In this document: positions 21,443 through 25,735 of the stretch, one piece after another
How the letters are laid out: every line of letters begins with the position of its first letter
Numbering within the stretch: the first letter of the stretch is position 1
Source: Streptomyces violaceoruber
GTDB lineage: Bacteria; Actinomycetota; Actinomycetes; Streptomycetales; Streptomycetaceae
Assembly: GCA_000720805.1 (NCBI GenBank)
Contig: JODI01000102.1
Coordinates: 1-25,735, forward strand
Length of the DNA stretch: 25,735 nt
Direction of reading: 5' to 3'
Notes under the pieces: model-generated
Database searches by the model: none
What the model was told of the DNA's origin: nothing
The model's input: only the letters and a program-made list of their open reading frames with translations
Translations under genes and position numbers: made by a program

Positions 21443-24400
21443 TCCACATATCCCGGGTTCTCGACGATCTCTCCTGTGCGCATTCCATAGCGCCATCGTT
21501 CCGCGCGAACAATATTACTTGGATCGATGTTCCTGAATATGACCTCCCGCTCAGACGGGAAGCCTGTCCCTTTTATCCAGGATCGAATGGCCCCTCCCAG
21601 TGCTCGGTTGACATCTACACCGTATCCGGCACCACGGATCTCGTACACCCAGGTGCCGCGCCCCATGGCGGACTGTGGAAAGTTCCCTGCCTGGCTGGCA
21701 CTCTTGCTGGTGCCTACCCAGTTTGAGGGGGTGTCATGGAGCGCATATTTCCCTATGTCCTCGTTGGTTCCCTTCGGTGAGAAGCCGTTCTGGAATACCT
21801 CCTCAGGAGGTCGCGCATCTCCCCGATACACCACTTTGGGCTCAACCACCGCCTTGCGGGGGACGTTGAAATCATCGGCGACACCCTGACGACAAGGCGC
21901 GAGTCCTTCAGGATCTATTTCCTCCAATGGGTTGTGGACGTACGTGGTCGGGTTGGGCGCCGGGTCAAGGCCGAGGGGGTCGGGGCTGAGGTAGCGGGCG
22001 GTTTCGGGGTCGTAGTGGCGGAAGTAGTTGTAGTGGAGGCCGGTTTCGGGGTCGTAGTACTGACCCGGGAAGCGGAGAGGTGTGTACGTGGTGCTGTTGG
22101 CCGCCCAGGCTGTGGTGCCCCAGAGGGTGCTGCGGGTGTGCCAGGCGATCTCGCCCTGCTCGTCGATGAGTTCGCTCGGGGTGCCGACCAAGTCGGTGAC
22201 GATGGCGAAGAAGCGGGAGTCGATCTCGTCTTGCGGGGCGTCGGCCGCGGTGATCCGTTCGGTCTGGGCGATGGGGCGTAGGCCCTGGTGGTCCCAGGTG
22301 AGGGTGACGGGGTTCGGGAGGGTGGGGGAGGTCGTCGTCTGTTCGCACAGGGTCGTGCCGTCCCAGGTGAAGTCGACGCGTTCGACGACGGTTTCGCCGT
22401 CCGGCGCCAAGCGAAGCTTCGCCGTCCGGCGGCCCAGCGGGTCGTACGTGTAGCGCCAGCTGGTGCCGTCCGGAGTCGTCACCGATGTCAGGCGGTCCTC
22501 GGGGTCCCACTCGTAGCGCCAGGTGTCCGGTTTGCGGGACAGGCCGGGCTTCTGGCGCAGGGTGATGCGGCCGAGGGAGTCGTGTTCGTAGCGGACTCGA
22601 CCGGCACGGGTGATGCGGGTGCCGGAGTATTCGCGCTCGCCGGTCGCCTCCGCGCCGGGGTGGGCCGTCGGCCAGGAGGCTGAGGTCTGGTTGCCCGCCT
22701 CGTCGTAGGCGTATCTCTCCGTCCAGTTCGCCGCGTGCACTGCCGTGACCCGGCCCGCCGCGTCCAAGTCGAAGCGGCGGGAGCCGGTCAGCTGGTCGTC
22801 GATGCCGGTCAGGTTGCCGTCGGCGCGGTAGGAGTAGGTGCGGGACTGGATCGTGCGGCCGGCCCCGCCTGTCACCGACTGATGGGTCAGGCGGCCGAGT
22901 TCGTCGAAGGCGTGCTTCAGGGTGACCGTCTCGCCCACGTGACGGGCCAGTTCGCGGCCTGCCACGTCGTAGGTGAAGTCGATGGCTCGGCCGGACGCCA
23001 CCATGCCGGTGCGGCGGCCCGCCGCGTCGTACGACCATGTCGTCGTCGCACCCGTCGGAGTCCTACGGCCCGTTCGGCGGCCCCACTCGTCGTAGGTGTA
23101 CGTCAGTTCGCGGCCGTCGACCGTCTCCGACCGCAAGCGTCCGAAGCGGTCCCGCAGCAGCGTGAGCGTCGTGCCGTCCGGGCCCGTCGCCTGGGCGAGC
23201 TGGTCTGTCATGTCGTACGCGTATGTCGTGACCCGGCCGGCCGCGTCCTTGCGAAGTACCTGGCCCAGCGTGTTTCGATCGAACGCCACGACGTCACCGA
23301 GCGCGTTGGTGCGGGAAGTCAGGCGGTCCGCCGGGTCGTACGTGTACGTGAGGGTGCGGTCGTCGAAGTCCGTCTCCGTGACCAGGCGTCCGGCCGCGTC
23401 GTAGTCGTAGGTCCATGTCAGGCCCTGCGGGTTGGTGACCTTCGTCAGCCGCAGTTCCTTGTCGTGGTCGAACTCGTAGCGCACGCCGTCCGGGCCCGTG
23501 CGGGCCGTCAGCAGGTCGAAGTGGGTGTACTCGAAGAGCGAGACCCCGCCCATCGGGTCCGTGTGGCTGGTGCAGTTGCCCTCGCCGTCGTACGTCCATG
23601 ACTCGCTCACGCCATCGGCGGTCGTACGGCGGGTCAGGTGGCCCTCGACCGTCCACTCCAGGCGGGTCACAGCGCCTGTCAGTTCCGTGATCGTGACAGG
23701 TCGGCCGAATCCGTCACGTTCGTAGCACGTGACCCCGCCGAATGGGTCCGTGATCTCCAACGGTAGGCCGGCGCGGTCGCAGTCGATCGTCGTCGTGTGG
23801 CCGAGCGGGTCGGTCACCGAGGTCAGGTGGCCCGCCTCGTTGTGGGTGAACCGGGTGGTCAGGCCTGCTGGATCGGTCACCGAGGTGCGGTTGCCGCGGT
23901 CGTCGTACGTCTGGCGGACGATCGTGCCGTCCGGGTTCACCACCTTCACCGGCAGGCCGAGTTCGTTGTACTCGGCTCGCGCCTCGCGGCCGTCGGGGCG
24001 GGTCAGGGTGAGGAGATTGCCGGTCTCGTCGTAGCGGAACGTCGTGGTGTGACCGAGGGGGTCCGTGCGAGACAGCAGGCGGTTGTGGCGATCGCGTTGG
24101 AAGCAGGTGACCGCGCCGAGTGGATCGTGTTCCGCAACCACCTGGCAGGCGTCGTTGACGACGTAGCGGCGGCTGTGGCCTTCGGCTGTGGTCGTGGTCG
24201 TCACGTGCAGGCCCGTGGCCGGGTCCGTCTCGTCGTAGGACAGGCGGAGGGTCATGTGCCCGTGCGTGCCGCCCTCGGCGATGCAGCGGTCCTGGTCGTC
24301 GTACTCGTAGGTGTAGCCGCGGTCGTTGGTGTCCGTCCAGGAGGTGACACGACCGGCCTCGTCATAGGAGAAACGCAGAGGCAGGCCCGAGGAGTTGACG

Positions 24401-25735
24401 ACCTCGGTCAGATTGCCGTCGGTGTAGCCGTAACGCATCAACACCTGGTCGGCCGCAGTCAGGCGGAGTGCTGTGACCCTGCCGCCCTCCGTGGAGACAC
24501 GGACGTCGTGGCCGGCGCTGGAGACGATCCCGAGCGGGGTGCCCGCGGTGTCGTACTCGAAGGTGATCCAGTTGCCGTTGCGGTCGTCGATCTGTTCCAG
24601 GACCGCCAGGTCAGTGCCGCGGTCGGTGAAGTGCCACACGCGGAGCGTCTGCGGGTCCGTGATCGTGTAGCCGCCGTCCTCTCGGTCCAGCGGCCAGCGG
24701 GGGCCGTGGCTGGGGAGGGTGGGAAGGCCGGGGGCCGGGTGCGGGTACGCCAGCAGCAGGCCGTCCTCGGAGACGAAGACGACGCCCTCGGAATCGATCT
24801 CCAGACGCTGATCGACGGTGGAGGACCAGGACGGGCCGAACCAGCGGCCGAAGCGGTACCCCGACTCCACGCGCCGTTGGAAGACGAGAGGGAGGACGCC
24901 CGGCAGTGTCACGTCCGTCTGCGGCAGGTACATCTTGCCGGTGGTCAGGTCGACGGGATCGGTGGGATCCTTGCCGACCTTCTCGCGCGGGTTCTGAGTG
25001 TCATGCTGTTCCGGGTGGCTACGGGCGCTGTCCGCCGCGGAGTCCCCGGCCGCGTCCTTCGTCCCTCTCCGCGCCCCCGCCTCGGCTGCCTCTTCCAGCC
25101 CCTCCCTTACTCCCGCTTTGAGGCCGGCCTGCGCGCCACCCCGCGCCAGTCCCAGCCCCTTGCCGCCCACCAGTTCGGGGATCAACCGGCCGATGCCCTC
25201 CGCCGGGTCCTTCTTGAAGCCCTCCCACGCCGACTTCAGCACGCGGTCGGGGTGGGTGCCGGTGGAGATGAGGCCGGTGAGGGTCATGCTGACGTTCTGG
25301 AGGTACTGGGCGGGGTGGGTGAGGTTGTAGCCGTCGACCGGGTTGAGGCCGCGGGCGAAGTTCACCGCGCCGGCGGTGCCCTTGACCGCACCGCCCACGA
25401 CATGGGTGAGCTCGGTGTTGACGGCCAGGTAGCCGTCTTTGAGGTTCGAGCCGATCTGGTCGAGCAGCGGGGGTTCGGCGGGGGCGTGGGCGAGGGCGGC
25501 GCGTACTGATGAGGCGGCGGTGCGGCCGGCGTCGTTTCGCTGGCGGCGGGCCTCGGCGAGGATCTCGTGGGCGCGCTTGATGTCGGCGGTGCCGGGATCA
25601 GTGAAGGGTTCGGGGCGCGGGCCGGGGTCCTGGTCGGCCTTGATCTTGGCGTTGTAGGTGTCGACGCGTTTGTTGTACGACTCCGCTGCCTGCTCGGAGG
25701 CCTTCTTGCCCTTCTCGTACAGGTCGATGGCCTCG
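21439..25735 (-). CDS. Rhs/YD-repeat polymorphic toxin with C-terminal ADP-ribosyltransferase domain (5' end outside window)
   Basis: About 1,431 residues are visible and the frame stays open to the window edge, so the start lies outside. In order: a helical N-terminal part typical of secretion-linked Rhs proteins; a DUF6531 domain (DPVDLTTGKMYLPQTDVTLPG, beginning near 24960); many YD repeats (YDxxGRxT units); the Rhs core end (GQYYDPETGLHYNYFRHYDP, YLSPDPLGLDPAPNPTTYVHNP, EEIDPEGLAP); and a 151-residue toxin domain (21442-21894). The toxin has VYRGDARPPEEVF, GTSKSASQAG and SEREVIF, which correspond to the R, STS and ExE motifs of cholera-toxin-like ADP-ribosyltransferases. YD repeats form a shell that holds the toxin until delivery. 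The toxin segment is A+T-richer than the core. The immunity gene follows with an ATGA overlap. Confidence 0.92.
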   Translation of the reverse strand, partial: EAIDLYEKGKKASEQAAESYNKRVDTYNAKIKADQDPGPRPEPFTDPGTADIKRAHEILAEARRQRNDAGRTAASSVRAALAHAPAEPPLLDQIGSNLKDGYLAVNTELTHVVGGAVKGTAGAVNFARGLNPVDGYNLTHPAQYLQNVSMTLTGLISTGTHPDRVLKSAWEGFKKDPAEGIGRLIPELVGGKGLGLARGGAQAGLKAGVREGLEEAAEAGARRGTKDAAGDSAADSARSHPEQHDTQNPREKVGKDPTDPVDLTTGKMYLPQTDVTLPGVLPLVFQRRVESGYRFGRWFGPSWSSTVDQRLEIDSEGVVFVSEDGLLLAYPHPAPGLPTLPSHGPRWPLDREDGGYTITDPQTLRVWHFTDRGTDLAVLEQIDDRNGNWITFEYDTAGTPLGIVSSAGHDVRVSTEGGRVTALRLTAADQVLMRYGYTDGNLTEVVNSSGLPLRFSYDEAGRVTSWTDTNDRGYTYEYDDQDRCIAEGGTHGHMTLRLSYDETDPATGLHVTTTTTAEGHSRRYVVNDACQVVAEHDPLGAVTCFQRDRHNRLLSRTDPLGHTTTFRYDETGNLLTLTRPDGREARAEYNELGLPVKVVNPDGTIVRQTYDDRGNRTSVTDPAGLTTRFTHNEAGHLTSVTDPLGHTTTIDCDRAGLPLEITDPFGGVTCYERDGFGRPVTITELTGAVTRLEWTVEGHLTRRTTADGVSESWTYDGEGNCTSHTDPMGGVSLFEYTHFDLLTARTGPDGVRYEFDHDKELRLTKVTNPQGLTWTYDYDAAGRLVTETDFDDRTLTYTYDPADRLTSRTNALGDVVAFDRNTLGQVLRKDAAGRVTTYAYDMTDQLAQATGPDGTTLTLLRDRFGRLRSETVDGRELTYTYDEWGRRTGRRTPTGATTTWSYDAAGRRTGMVASGRAIDFTYDVAGRELARHVGETVTLKHAFDELGRLTHQSVTGGAGRTIQSRTYSYRADGNLTGIDDQLTGSRRFDLDAAGRVTAVHAANWTERYAYDEAGNQTSASWPTAHPGAEATGEREYSGTRITRAGRVRYEHDSLGRITLRQKPGLSRKPDTWRYEWDPEDRLTSVTTPDGTSWRYTYDPLGRRTAKLRLAPDGETVVERVDFTWDGTTLCEQTTTSPTLPNPVTLTWDHQGLRPIAQTERITAADAPQDEIDSRFFAIVTDLVGTPSELIDEQGEIAWHTRSTLWGTTAWAANSTTYTPLRFPGQYYDPETGLHYNYFRHYDPETARYLSPDPLGLDPAPNPTTYVHNPLEEIDPEGLAPCRQGVADDFNVPRKAVVEPKVVYRGDARPPEEVFQNGFSPKGTNEDIGKYALHDTPSNWVGTSKSASQAGNFPQSAMGRGTWVYEIRGAGYGVDVNRALGGAIRSWIKGTGFPSEREVIFRNIDPSNIVRAERWRYGMRTGEIVENPGYVE

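Noticed and set aside
21900..24960. Regular short repeats that could suggest a CRISPR array or minisatellite
   Set aside because: They are the codons of YD repeats in the Rhs protein; unit length and sequence vary and no constant repeat/unique spacer pattern exists.
25396..25398. GTG as the start of the Rhs gene
   Set aside because: The same frame stays open through the window edge and encodes a plausible helical N-terminal region, so the gene is partial here.
23797..25509. Long plus-strand frame of 570 codons opposite the Rhs gene
   Set aside because: Composition is that of an antisense shadow of high-GC coding sequence, with no domain or RBS; the minus strand shows clear YD repeats and DUF6531.

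Overview
The window looks like a chromosomal segment of a Streptomyces or close relative. GC content is high with strongly GC-biased third codon positions, several genes appear leaderless (ATG or GTG close behind a -10 box), and a WhiJ/AbaA-type regulatory cassette, DUF397-like protein and Rhs/YD-repeat toxin are present. No tRNA, rRNA or CRISPR array was seen. No gene-free stretch exceeds 300 bases; the largest gaps (1371-1585, 14294-14497, 16888-17135) hold a hairpin and promoter-like sites.

Layout. Positions 1-99 are the 3' end of an IS481-type transposase, whose stop overlaps the stop of a convergent glycosyltransferase-methyltransferase fusion (96-1370). A small helical protein of unknown function (1586-2014), AlaA-type aminotransferase (2082-3293), Ser/Thr-rich membrane-anchored protein (3420-4124) and secreted trypsin-like protease (4274-5128) follow. 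From 5150 to 12185 is a catabolic cluster. On the minus strand are a fold-type III PLP deaminase/dehydratase and a D-aminoacylase-type amidohydrolase. Diverging from them are KDG kinase, an IclR regulator and RidA, joined by ATGA overlaps, then a GntP permease. A perfect 21-bp palindrome lies between the two arms. I propose that this cluster takes up and degrades D-glucosaminate or its N-acetyl form (oxidised GlcNAc): deacylation, deamination to 2-keto-3-deoxygluconate, then phosphorylation. The pathway is inferred from gene families and is not demonstrated.

Positions 12278-15820 hold a leaderless hypothetical gene, a secreted M14 zinc carboxypeptidase and an atypical Nramp-type transporter. 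Positions 15833-17639 hold a WhiJ/AbaA-like cassette: a DUF397-like protein, an XRE regulator and a small ATP-binding protein.

The right part (17620-25735, minus strand) is a polymorphic toxin locus. A long Rhs protein, whose 5' end lies outside the window, ends in a cholera-toxin-like ADP-ribosyltransferase domain. Its likely immunity gene starts with an ATGA overlap. Downstream are decayed or displaced parts: a fragment related to a 112-aa immunity-like gene, a CdiI-type immunity gene split by an in-frame amber codon, the intact 112-aa gene, an 827-bp duplicated Rhs-core fragment with a 2-bp deletion, a zinc-ribbon protein and an SseB-DUF1266 protein. Parts of this region are visibly richer in A+T than the rest, fitting repeated acquisition and replacement of toxin/immunity modules.
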